Shown piece after piece: positions 1-7,724 of a stretch of DNA of 64,000 nucleotides; within the stretch, counting starts at the first letter, position 1; every line of letters begins with the position of its first letter. The notes under the pieces are model-generated. The model had not been told where the DNA came from. It made no database searches and worked only from the letters and a program-made list of their open reading frames with translations. Position numbers and translations under genes: made by a program. The DNA is from Catenulispora acidiphila DSM 44928 (GTDB lineage: Bacteria; Actinomycetota; Actinomycetes; Streptomycetales; Catenulisporaceae), in contig NC_013131.1 of assembly GCF_000024025.1 (NCBI RefSeq), forward strand, positions 6,200,001-6,264,000, given 5' to 3'.

Positions 1-1
1 C

Positions 2-523
2 GACGCGACAACCCACGCCACCCCAACCGCCGCGCACCCGTCAGCCCGCGTTCGTCCCGCCGCCACCGGCACGCTCCCGCTCGCCGCCAGCATCGGCGAG
101 GGCTTCACGCTGCGCGGCCGCCGGCGGGCCGCCGAGCTGGTCCGCGCCGTCGCGGCGCAGCCGGCGGCGCTGGCGAGCCTCGCGCCGCTGGTGATGAGCG
201 CGTACGAGCTCGGCGACCCGGCCGCGGTGCGCATCGTCGCCGAGGCGGCCGAGGCACTGGTGGAGAGCCTGGCCGGGGTGGCGCCCGCGCCCGGGGAGCC
301 GGTGGTCCTGGGCGGCTCGGTGCTGGCCAGCCGCTCGCCGGTGTTCCGGGCGGTGGCCGCGGCCGTCGGCCGGCGCTGGCCGGACTCGCCGGTCGGGCTG
401 GCCGCCGACGGCGCCGCCGGCGCCGCCTGGCTCGCCGCGCGGCAGCTGCTGGGCGGCGAACGGGCCGCGGCCGGACACGCGGTGTTCATCGGCGAGAACC
501 ATGAGTTCGCAGAATTCTCATAA
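2..523 (+). CDS. BadF/BadG/BcrA/BcrD-type ATPase (sugar kinase-like), C-terminal part
   Basis: The reading frame is open from the first complete codon of the window to the TAA at 521-523, so the N-terminal half lies outside. The visible 173 residues fit the C-terminal half of the BadF/BcrA ATPase family, which includes N-acetylglucosamine kinases: an alanine-rich helical stretch, then PVVLGGSVLASRSPVF and a terminal ADGAAGAAWLAARQLL. In this family those segments form the second half of the actin-like ATP-binding fold. By family, the role would be phosphorylation of an amino sugar in the cytoplasm. The phosphate-binding loop is not visible, so the substrate is open. The next gene is a lysozyme, so recycling of wall sugars would fit, but that is inference. 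Confidence 0.6.
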   Translation, partial: DATTHATPTAAHPSARVRPAATGTLPLAASIGEGFTLRGRRRAAELVRAVAAQPAALASLAPLVMSAYELGDPAAVRIVAEAAEALVESLAGVAPAPGEPVVLGGSVLASRSPVFRAVAAAVGRRWPDSPVGLAADGAAGAAWLAARQLLGGERAAAGHAVFIGENHEFAEFS

Positions 524-558
524 ACAGTCGTTGACTGTTGTTGTTTTCCCGCTACATT
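523..558 (+). promoter_or_regulatory. candidate promoter with inverted repeat upstream of the first lysozyme
   Basis: Arms AACAGTC (523-529) and GACTGTT (533-539) form a 7-bp inverted repeat around GTT. It overlaps a -35-like TTGACT (531-536). TACATT at 553-558 follows with a 16-bp spacer. The pair lies about 155 bp upstream of the lysozyme start, leaving a long 5' leader. The dyad over the -35 suggests an operator, which is inference. Confidence 0.4.
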
Positions 559-712
559 GACTCATGCCGACGGCGGCGAAACTTGGGCGCGTGACAGCAC
601 ACTGACACCCGCCCACCGCCGACGGCACAGGACGCCGGGCGCCTTCGGGCGTTCGCGCTCCGGTGTCCCCAGCGTTGCTCCACCATCAGGTCTCACCCCA
701 CAGGAGAGCTCA

Positions 713-1465
713 ATGGTCCAGATCTCGTCGCCCGGCCCGCAGCACACTGCCCGCCGCACCCGGCGCACCCTCACCGCGCTCGCCATCGGCGCCCTGGCCG
801 CCACCGCGGCCCTCGTGCCGTCGATGGCCCAGGCCGCCGGCGACCCCCATGGCGACGACGTGTCCTCCCACCAGGGCAACGTGAACTGGTCGGCGACCAA
901 GGCCGCCGGCGCCCAGTTCTCGTACTCGAAGGCGACCGAGGGCACGTACTACACCAACCCGTACTTCGCCCAGCAGTACAACGGCGCCTACAGCGCCGGC
1001 CTGATCCGCGGCGCGTACACCTTCGCGATCCCGAACGGCTCCACCGGCGCGGCGCAGGCCGACTACTTCGTCGCGCACGGCGGCGGCTGGTCCAAGGACG
1101 GCAAGACCCTGCCGGGCGCGCTGGACATCGAGTACAACCCCTACGGCGCCGAGTGCTACGGCCTGAGCCAGAGCTCGATGGTCAGCTGGGTGCACTCGTT
1201 CGTCAACGAGTACCACGCCAAGACCAGCCGCTGGGCCGTCATCTACACCACCACCGACTGGTGGAAGACCTGCACCGGCAACTCCAGCGCCTTCGCCGCC
1301 AACGACCCGCTGTGGATCGCCAACTACAACGGCTCGGCGGGCACCCTGCCGGCCGGCTGGGGCTTCTACACGATCTGGCAGTACGCGGACTCCGGCGCGA
1401 TGGCCGGCGACCAGGACGTCTTCAACGGCGACTACAGCCGCGTCCAGGCGCTGGCCAACGGCTAA
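713..1465 (+). CDS. secreted GH25 lysozyme (N,O-diacetylmuramidase)
   Basis: The 250-residue product begins at the ATG at 713, which follows an AGGAG box; the frame upstream of it lacks a ribosome site. Residues 1-42 are a twin-arginine/Sec-like signal: a basic start with ARRTRRT, a hydrophobic core, then AQA-A. The remainder is one glycoside hydrolase family 25 domain: GDDVSSHQG near its start, the catalytic pair in LDIEYN, and a WQYADSG...DQDVFNG end with the late aspartate. GH25 enzymes cleave the MurNAc-GlcNAc beta-1,4 bond of peptidoglycan outside the cell. The next gene is a paralogue 15 bp downstream, so the two are probably co-transcribed. No wall-binding module is present. Confidence 0.88.
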   Translation: MVQISSPGPQHTARRTRRTLTALAIGALAATAALVPSMAQAAGDPHGDDVSSHQGNVNWSATKAAGAQFSYSKATEGTYYTNPYFAQQYNGAYSAGLIRGAYTFAIPNGSTGAAQADYFVAHGGGWSKDGKTLPGALDIEYNPYGAECYGLSQSSMVSWVHSFVNEYHAKTSRWAVIYTTTDWWKTCTGNSSAFAANDPLWIANYNGSAGTLPAGWGFYTIWQYADSGAMAGDQDVFNGDYSRVQALANG

Positions 1466-1480
1466 GGCCTCGGATTCCCC

Positions 1481-2452
1481 ATGTCCGCCCCAGGAATCCG
1501 GTCCGCGCGCACCGCGCGCCGCCTGACCGCAGCCGCTCTCGCGCTGGCCACCGCCGGCGCGGTGCTCGGCCCGGCAGCCGGCGGCCAGGCCGCGACGTCC
1601 GACGCCGCACCCGGCGCCCCGGTCGTCCACGCCGACCCGCACCCCGGCTACGCGCGGACCGTCTCGGGCACGCTGGTCAAGGTCGACACCACCCGGCACA
1701 CCACGCCGGTGCACCCCACGGTGGCGACCCACCCGCAGCTCGACCACATGGGTTCCACGATCCCGGCCCACGAGCCGTCCGCACGCTCCGCCGTGCGGCC
1801 GGCCGTGGCGCCGAACTCGGTGCCGCAGCTCCCGGGCATCGACATCAGCGCCTACCAGGGCACCCTGAACTGGGCGAGCATCGCGCCCAACATCGACTTC
1901 GTCTACGCGAAGGCGAGCGAGGGCACGTACTACACCAACCCCGACTTCTACAACCAATATGTCGGGCCCTACGACCAGGGGCTGATCCGCGGCTCCTACC
2001 ACTTCGCGAATCCCAACGACTCCGGTGGCGCGACGCAGGCCGACTACTTCGTCGACAACGGCGGCGGCTGGTCCTCCGACGGCCTCACCCTGCCGGGGAT
2101 GCTCGACATCGAGTACAACCCCTACGGCTCCGAGTGCTACGGCCTGAACAGGTCGCAGATGACGAGCTGGATCTGGGACTTCGTGAACGAGTACGCCGCG
2201 CGCACGGGCGTCTATCCGGTGATCTACTCGACCACCGACTGGTGGAACACCTGCACCAGCGGCGACCCGGGCTTCGCGAACTACGACCCGCTGTTCATCG
2301 CGAACTACGCGGCCTCCGGCGGCGGCCCGCTGCCTCCGGGCTGGGGCTACTACACCTTCTGGCAGTACGCGGACTCCGGGTCCGAACCCGGCGACCAGGA
2401 CGTGTTCAACGGTCCCTACAGCCAGTTGCAGGTCCTGGCCAGGAACGGCTGA
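1481..2452 (+). CDS. secreted GH25 lysozyme with N-terminal linker (tandem paralogue)
   Basis: The 323-residue product has a signal peptide (residues 1-38, ending GGQA-A). An approximately 80-residue His/Pro/Thr-rich segment of unknown function follows, then a GH25 domain from about residue 115 (GIDISAYQG). Its LDIEYNPYGSECYG and WQYADSGSEPGDQDVFNG segments match the upstream enzyme closely, which points to tandem duplication. Catalytic Asp and Glu are kept. The extra linker distinguishes the copies and could be a wall-proximal spacer or propeptide. Only 15 bp separates the two genes, and a strong hairpin follows the stop, so they probably form a two-gene transcript. Confidence 0.87.
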   Translation: MSAPGIRSARTARRLTAAALALATAGAVLGPAAGGQAATSDAAPGAPVVHADPHPGYARTVSGTLVKVDTTRHTTPVHPTVATHPQLDHMGSTIPAHEPSARSAVRPAVAPNSVPQLPGIDISAYQGTLNWASIAPNIDFVYAKASEGTYYTNPDFYNQYVGPYDQGLIRGSYHFANPNDSGGATQADYFVDNGGGWSSDGLTLPGMLDIEYNPYGSECYGLNRSQMTSWIWDFVNEYAARTGVYPVIYSTTDWWNTCTSGDPGFANYDPLFIANYAASGGGPLPPGWGYYTFWQYADSGSEPGDQDVFNGPYSQLQVLARNG

Positions 2453-2477
2453 GACATCCGCAGCGCCTGAACGACCA

Positions 2478-2508
2478 GTCCCCGCCTCCACCCCCCGGAG
2501 GCGGGGAC
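2478..2508 (+). terminator. rho-independent terminator after the lysozyme pair
   Basis: A perfect 12-bp stem, GTCCCCGCCTCC (2478-2489) with GGAGGCGGGGAC (2497-2508), has a 7-nt loop and is followed by TTTCG. It lies 26 bp after the second lysozyme and also faces the end of the convergent beta-propeller gene. Confidence 0.8.
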
Positions 2509-2550
2509 TTTCGTCGTGTCCTGACAGACCGGCAAAGCCGGCGAGGAGCC

Positions 2551-3645
2551 TTACCGCGTCACGGCCGCCAGACCGGCGGCGCTGGCCGGGATCCCGCTGG
2601 TGACGACGCTCGACGCGTGCGGCGTCCCGTCGGCGCCCAGCGCCACGTCGTCGATCAGACCCTGCTTGGTGTCCAGGATCCACAGCGCGCCGCCGGAGAC
2701 GGTCGCGTCGCCGACGTGGCCGCCGGGGGAAACAGCGGTCGCGTCAAGCAGACGCAGCGAGCCGTCGGACCCGACCGCGTAGGTGGACACGGTGCCGGAT
2801 CCGGCGTTCTCGACGTAGGCGGTCCGGCCGTCGGGACCGACGGTGACCCAGCACGCCGCGGTCTGGCCGTCGGGCAGCGCCGCGGTGGTCGTGCGCAGCG
2901 CGCCGTGCCGCACCTGGTAGCCGCTGGCCGAGCTGCCGCCGGCGCCGGGTCCGACGTTCGACACCACGGCGGTCCCGTTGCGCCCGAAGGCGAAACCGAA
3001 CGGCGTCTGGCCCGCCGACGCGCTCCCCGAAGCGGCGCCCGGGATGCCGAAGTAGTCCAGCGCGAACACGTCGAGCGTGCTGGAGCCCTTCTCGGTCACC
3101 AGCAGCGCGCTGCCGTCCGGCGTCACGGCCACCTCCGCCGCCCCCGACGTGCCCGCCGACAGCGGGCGCTGGGCGACCTGGGCCAGGGTGCTGCCGAAGC
3201 GCCAGTAGGCGGTGACAGTGTTCTGACCCAGGACGTAGACGTCGTTGCCGTGGACGGCGACGCTGAGCGGGCCCGTGCCGGTCCGATAGGTCCCCAGCAG
3301 CTTCAGGGCGCCCGAGGAGGCGACGGAGAACTCTGAGACGCTGTCGGAGCCGGCGTTGACGGCGAACAGCGTGCGGCCGCCGTCGGCGATCGTCACAGCA
3401 CCCTGCGATCCCAGCCCGGCGCCGTCGCCGGTGCCGCCGGTGGCGTAGCGGCCGGCCGCGGTGCCGTCGCCGTGGAAGGCCAGGACCTCGTTGCCGGCGG
3501 CGGCATCGGTCTCGGTGTAGACGGTGGTGCGCGCGGCGCCCGCCGCGCGGCTCGTGGCCGCCTGGGCCGCCGGGCCGGTCACGGCGACCGCGCCGAAGGT
3601 CCCGGCGACGACTCCGACGATGGACAGTGCGTTCTTGGTCTTCAC
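2551..3645 (-). CDS. secreted YVTN/lactonase-type beta-propeller protein
   Basis: The GTG start at 3645 is preceded by AGGAGGGGA on the minus strand. The 364-residue product has a signal peptide (residues 1-29, ending AQA-A). Repeating blades follow, with motifs such as TIADGGRTLFAVNAGSDSVS, VTPDGSALLVTEKGSSTL and VGPDGRTAYVENAGSGTVS. This pattern is typical of YVTN/6-phosphogluconolactonase-like seven-bladed propellers. Most secreted members in actinomycetes have no proven enzymatic activity, so a lactonase role should not be assumed. It is monocistronic and convergent with the lysozymes. Confidence 0.75.
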   Translation of the reverse strand: MKTKNALSIVGVVAGTFGAVAVTGPAAQAATSRAAGAARTTVYTETDAAAGNEVLAFHGDGTAAGRYATGGTGDGAGLGSQGAVTIADGGRTLFAVNAGSDSVSEFSVASSGALKLLGTYRTGTGPLSVAVHGNDVYVLGQNTVTAYWRFGSTLAQVAQRPLSAGTSGAAEVAVTPDGSALLVTEKGSSTLDVFALDYFGIPGAASGSASAGQTPFGFAFGRNGTAVVSNVGPGAGGSSASGYQVRHGALRTTTAALPDGQTAACWVTVGPDGRTAYVENAGSGTVSTYAVGSDGSLRLLDATAVSPGGHVGDATVSGGALWILDTKQGLIDDVALGADGTPHASSVVTSGIPASAAGLAAVTR

Positions 3646-3915
3646 ACTGATCCCCTCCTGAAAGCTTGTTCGGTCTGGCTGACAGGAGGGCAGTGCCCGC
3701 GGACGGCCGATCCGTTACGGCCGGATCGGCCATCGATTCCTTACGGAATTCGAACGCGCGGCTTCATGATGCGCAGGGGTGGCATCCAAGCGCATCTTCG
3801 CTGGTAGCAGACGCAGCGCCGCCGCGCTATCGGGCGTGCTCCGGGCCGTGCTTTTGCTCGCTACTCTGTTCTCTTCTGCGATCACCACCGGGTGCGGTCA
3901 CAACAGGGGAGAAAG

Positions 3916-4758
3916 ATGAGCCGGGTTCAGCTGTCGGGCGCTGAAGCCATGGAGTTGCTGCAACGCGGCGAGGACGCCGCCGACATCCAGGACTGGCCGG
4001 TGGTCGCCGCCTGCTACGAGGAGTTCCTCACCGCCTTCCCGGACACCCCGATCAGCGCCGAGCTCTGGTTCGACGCGGCGCTGGCGAACAAGTTCCTGCG
4101 GAACTGGCCGAAGGCGTACGAGCTGGGACGGCAGGCGGCGCTGCGCGCCGGGGCGGCGCAGGGGCACCCGGCGTGGTGGAACCTGGGGATCGCCGCCACG
4201 ATGGTCGGCGACTGGGGCACGGCGCGCGAGGCGTGGACCACCTACGGCGTGCCGCTGACGCCGGGCGAGGGCGAGATCGAGGACGGATTCGGCTCGGCAT
4301 TGGTGCGCCTGGACCCGGGCGGGGAGGCCGAGGTCGTGTGGGTGCGGCGGATCTGCCCCACGCGGGCACGCGTGCTGTCGGTGCCGTACGGCCGGCGGCG
4401 CTTCGGCGAGATCGTCGTGCACGACGGCGCCCCGACCGGCGAGCGCCTTGTCGAGGACCACGCGTTCCCGGTCTTCGACGAGCTGGCGCTGTGGCAGGCG
4501 TCGACGGCTGCGACCTGGCGCGCGCAGGTGACCGCGCCGGAGCCGCTGGACCTGACGGCGCTGGCCGGCGCTTTCGAGGATCGCGGGCTGGCGATGGAGC
4601 CGGTGGATATCGCGGGCGACGCGGACGGCGGCGCGCTGGCCGGCGCGCGCGATGTCCTCTTGGCAGCACCGGATGAGCAGACAGCCACAGCGATTCTCGC
4701 CGAGTGGGCCGTCGCCGGCGCGGGGCGGGCTTGGCACGCGATCCACGCCAAGGCATGA
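3916..4758 (+). CDS. TPR-like cytoplasmic protein of unknown function
   Basis: The start at ATG 3916 follows AGGGGAGAAAG. The 280-residue product has no signal peptide or membrane span. Residues about 10-125 form paired helices in tetratricopeptide style: GEDAADIQDWPVVAACYEEF, then AELWFDAALANKFLRNWPKAYELG, then HPAWWNLGIAATMVGDWGTAREAW. The rest is an alpha/beta region around residues 130-280 with VWVRRICPTRARVLSVPYGRRRFGE split over two strands. TPR folds usually mediate protein contacts, so a scaffold or chaperone-like role is possible. I do not recognise a specific family. Confidence 0.7.
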   Translation: MSRVQLSGAEAMELLQRGEDAADIQDWPVVAACYEEFLTAFPDTPISAELWFDAALANKFLRNWPKAYELGRQAALRAGAAQGHPAWWNLGIAATMVGDWGTAREAWTTYGVPLTPGEGEIEDGFGSALVRLDPGGEAEVVWVRRICPTRARVLSVPYGRRRFGEIVVHDGAPTGERLVEDHAFPVFDELALWQASTAATWRAQVTAPEPLDLTALAGAFEDRGLAMEPVDIAGDADGGALAGARDVLLAAPDEQTATAILAEWAVAGAGRAWHAIHAKA

Positions 4759-5117
4759 GCCGGCCTGAGGCGGCTGCGTAATTCTCATGCGCGAGAAGAG
4801 GAATCGCGTCTAATACAGGATTCGTAGATTGCCTACGCAGCTCCGCGAGGCGAAGCGGTATCGGTGCACTGATACGCACATCCGTGCTGGTTGAAGGGTT
4901 TCGGGCCGTACCCGGACAAGTCTTCGCCAACGCTGTGAAAGCGTGGTTTCACCGTCCAGAACCGATGCCTCACAGCATCCTCAACCAGCCTTCCTGGCCC
5001 AGCTCAGACTCCAGTATGCTCCAGCGCTGTCCAGGCACAGTCATGCCACTGACATCCTCGTCACACTGCAAAGTTCCGGCCGCACGCCCCCCGCGGCCGG
5101 CACGGAGAAGAGCCACC
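4759..5117. other. 359-bp intergenic region with short dyads, no gene seen
   Basis: No supported reading frame is present. Visible features are GTATC/GATAC arms at 4858-4862 and 4871-4875, and nested dyads GTGAAA (4935-4940)/TTTCAC (4947-4952) and ACGCT (4930-4934)/AGCGT (4940-4944). These could be operator sites for the downstream surface protein. No riboswitch consensus was recognised. Confidence 0.4.
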
Positions 5118-6032
5118 ATGACAGCTAGCCGAATAGGCCGCGGAGCGCTCGTCACGCTCGCCGGCGCGGCCGCTTCGCTGGCCGGCGCCGCCGGCGCCGC
5201 GAACGCGTGCGAGCAGAAGCCGCCGCCGCCGAAGCCCTGCACCCTCGACACCCACGACGTGACGTGGGCCCAGGTCGGCAAAGACGGCAAGGACATCGCC
5301 AAGCCGGCGCCGGCCGCCCACTTCACGCAGGTCAAGACCGAGCCGCAGTACGGCTTCCGCGTGGAGCTGACGCAGAGCGCGCTCCAGCAGCAGTGCACCG
5401 GCAGCGTCGACATCTCCCTGGCCTCGTACAACGCCGAGGGCCCGACCTGGGAGACCTCGGGCACGCAGAGCTTCGTGGACTTCGCCACCGTGCACCTGAC
5501 CACGACCTCGAAGACCTCCGCCAGCCAGGTGCTCACGGTGAAGCTCCCCGGCGTCCCCGGCGGACCGTGCTTCGGCCAGATCGACCTCTACCCCGGCAGC
5601 ACGAAGTACGACGGCACCAACGGCCACGGCATCCCGAACTACCACAACGGCGTCAACACCCCCAAGGGCGTCTTCGCCGCCTGGAACGGCGCCGACGCCG
5701 GCGGCTGCACCGTGGTGACGCCCCCACCCCCGCCGGTCACGACGACGACACCGCCGCCGGCCACCACCACGCCGCCGACGACCGCCCCGACCACGCACCC
5801 CTCGACCCCGGTCTCCTCGACCACCCCGCCGCCCCCGCCGAGGACGAGCACCACCACCAGCACCCCCACCACCCCGCCGACCACCACCGCCACCCCGGGC
5901 ACCCCGACCCTCGCCGAAACCGGCTCCAACGCCGGCGAACTGAGCCTGGTCGCCCTCGCCTTCTTCGGCGCCGGCGGCACCGCGATGTTCGCCTCCCGCA
6001 AGGCGAAGGCAGCCGAGGCGCGCAAGCACTGA
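5118..6032 (+). CDS. LAETG-motif sortase-anchored surface protein
   Basis: The start at ATG 5118 has a weak GAGAAG box. The 304-residue product has a signal peptide (1-30, ending ANA-C), then a secreted domain to about residue 195 with cysteines in CTLDTHD, QQQCTGS, GPCFGQ and GGCTVV that may form disulfides. A Pro/Thr-rich wall-spanning stalk follows (about 200-262), then LAETG at 265-269, a hydrophobic segment and a basic tail (RKAKAAEARKH). LAxTG is the pattern recognised by actinobacterial class E sortases, so the mature protein is probably linked covalently to peptidoglycan. No sortase gene is in the window. The domain resembles other actinomycete sortase-dependent surface proteins, but its ligand is unknown. 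Confidence 0.83.
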   Translation: MTASRIGRGALVTLAGAAASLAGAAGAANACEQKPPPPKPCTLDTHDVTWAQVGKDGKDIAKPAPAAHFTQVKTEPQYGFRVELTQSALQQQCTGSVDISLASYNAEGPTWETSGTQSFVDFATVHLTTTSKTSASQVLTVKLPGVPGGPCFGQIDLYPGSTKYDGTNGHGIPNYHNGVNTPKGVFAAWNGADAGGCTVVTPPPPPVTTTTPPPATTTPPTTAPTTHPSTPVSSTTPPPPPRTSTTTSTPTTPPTTTATPGTPTLAETGSNAGELSLVALAFFGAGGTAMFASRKAKAAEARKH

Positions 6033-6040
6033 CGCCGGAA

Positions 6041-6072
6041 AACCGCCGACCGGTGACGACCGGTCGGCGGTT
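6041..6072 (+). terminator. terminator after the LAETG surface protein
   Basis: A perfect 14-bp stem, AACCGCCGACCGGT (6041-6054) with ACCGGTCGGCGGTT (6059-6072), has a GACG loop and is followed by TGCTTTGG. It starts 8 bp after the stop codon. Confidence 0.82.
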
Positions 6073-6159
6073 TGCTTTGGTGGAGCTGGGTTTGCGGCGG
6101 GGTTCGCGGTGAGAGTTTGCGGTGGCGCCCAGAAAACACGCCTCCGATAGCCTCACCCC

Positions 6160-6882
6160 ATGGGGACAGCTAAGACTGCTGCGAAACTTCTCGCAGACGG
6201 CACCGAGGCGCTGATGGCGGCCTCGTTCGGTCAGGGCGACTTCGGCACGGCCGAGGACACGCTGGAGCAGGCGCGTCAGCAGGCCGCGGCCGAAACGGAC
6301 CGGCACACCGAGGCGGCAGCGTTGGACAAGCTGGCGATGGTGCTGCACTACCGCGCGCTGGCGAACGACCGCGACGCCTCGCACGCGGACGCCGAGGAGG
6401 CGCTGTTCCGGCAGGCACTGGCGATGCAGCGCGAGATCGACGATCAGGCCGGAGTCGCCGAGTCCCTGTTCGGCATCGGACTCGTCCATCAGGTTCTGCG
6501 CGGCGATTGGGCGGCAGCCATGCCCTACTACCGCGAAGCGCTCCCGCTGGCGGATCAGTATGCTGACGCCTACGTGCGATCCGAGTGCTACCGACACCTC
6601 GGCTTCTACTACTTCGCCGAAGAACATGATGCGGACACAGCCCTGAAGCACCTCCACACCTCGCAACAACTCCGCGAAGAGTGGGGCGACGCGCGATCGA
6701 TCGCCAGCGGCATGCACTCCATCGGCCAAATCGAACTCCTCGCCGACCGCCACGCCGACGCCGCCACCCACCTCCGCACAGCCGTCGAACTGCTGCAAAG
6801 CGCAGGCGTCAGCGGCCCACGCGCCGAGCAAGCCGCCGAGTGGCTGCGGCGCGCTGAGGCAGGCGAACCCGCGCCGAACTAA
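6160..6882 (+). CDS. tetratricopeptide repeat protein
   Basis: The 240-residue product is built almost wholly from TPR-type helix pairs, for example GDFGTAEDTLEQARQQA, DAEEALFRQALAMQREIDD, GDWAAAMPYYREALPLADQY, HDADTALKHLHTSQQLREEW and RHADAATHLRTAVELLQSAG. It is soluble, with no signal sequence. The ATG lies 6 nt after a TAGCCT hexamer (6148-6153), so its mRNA may be leaderless. Similar free-standing TPR proteins in actinomycetes have no assigned function. Decayed copies of the GCGAACCCGCGCC segment from its 3' end recur in the 80 bp after the stop. Confidence 0.8.
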   Translation: MGTAKTAAKLLADGTEALMAASFGQGDFGTAEDTLEQARQQAAAETDRHTEAAALDKLAMVLHYRALANDRDASHADAEEALFRQALAMQREIDDQAGVAESLFGIGLVHQVLRGDWAAAMPYYREALPLADQYADAYVRSECYRHLGFYYFAEEHDADTALKHLHTSQQLREEWGDARSIASGMHSIGQIELLADRHADAATHLRTAVELLQSAGVSGPRAEQAAEWLRRAEAGEPAPN

Positions 6883-7108
6883 GCGGCGGAAATCCCGAGC
6901 CAGGCGAACCGGCACCGAGCTGGGCAGCAAGCCAGCCCGCGGCGGGCGAACCCCGCGCCACGCCAAGCACCAGACAGCAGACAGCAGACAAGCCCGAGAT
7001 GCACGAGCCCGTGCCGAGTTGGACGGCACGGGCCGGAGCCAGGCGCGCCTTTCTTCGAACACTGTTTCCGGCAGGAGGGCCCGCTTCCGACTCGCGAAGC
7101 GCGAGGCG

Positions 7109-7711
7109 TCAGCCGTGCCTCGTCACGGCCTCAGCGACCGGCGCGAACAAGATGCCCCAGTTGGCCGGCGCGTGGCGGACCGCTGCCGTCAGGTAGAAGC
7201 TCACTACGGCCCACTCGGCAGGCCGCGCCTGGATACCGTGTTCCTGAACCGCGCGCAGGCACGGTTCGAAGAACTCCGTGTCGTCGTCGAAGCCCAACTC
7301 CACGCACGCCTGCCCAGCCTCCGGCGCCTCCTCGAACGAGACCTCCCATGCCGTCGCGGCGCCCAGCAGGTAGAGCAGGTGGCTGCCGGGTTCGGGCAGG
7401 CCGCCGCGCAGGTCCTGCGAGGTGAACGTCCGGCTGGCGTCGTCGCCGGTGAGCGAGGATTCCGCGGCACCGAGCGCGACGAGCTCCGCCCAGTACGCCA
7501 CGTCGTGCTCGCCAGTGCTCTGACGCAGGTACTCGCTGGCGAAGACCGCCATCGACGCGGGATCGTCGATGAGCGGTGAGAGAACCAGGTCGCTCCGGTA
7601 GTCGAAGCCGAAGTAGTAGCGGCGCCCGTCCAACGTGATCGATTCGATGCCGCCCACGCTGCCGATCAGATCCGGCAGCGGGGCGTAATCGTGGGGAAGG
7701 TCCTGTGGCAT
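7109..7711 (-). CDS. conserved hypothetical acidic protein
   Basis: The 200-residue soluble acidic product opens with MPQDLPHDYAPLPDLIG and contains a strand-rich segment, LDGRRYYFGFDYRSDL. No catalytic motif is visible and I do not recognise the family. It lies 13 bp downstream of the FAD monooxygenase on the same strand, so the two may be co-transcribed. Codon use is normal for the genome. The function cannot be stated. Confidence 0.65.
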   Translation of the reverse strand: MPQDLPHDYAPLPDLIGSVGGIESITLDGRRYYFGFDYRSDLVLSPLIDDPASMAVFASEYLRQSTGEHDVAYWAELVALGAAESSLTGDDASRTFTSQDLRGGLPEPGSHLLYLLGAATAWEVSFEEAPEAGQACVELGFDDDTEFFEPCLRAVQEHGIQARPAEWAVVSFYLTAAVRHAPANWGILFAPVAEAVTRHG

Positions 7712-7724
7712 AGCGGGACGATAC

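Noticed and set aside
524-712. c-di-AMP (ydaO-type) riboswitch in the lysozyme leader
   Set aside because: The leader is long enough, but the conserved riboswitch blocks known from actinobacterial wall hydrolase genes were not found.
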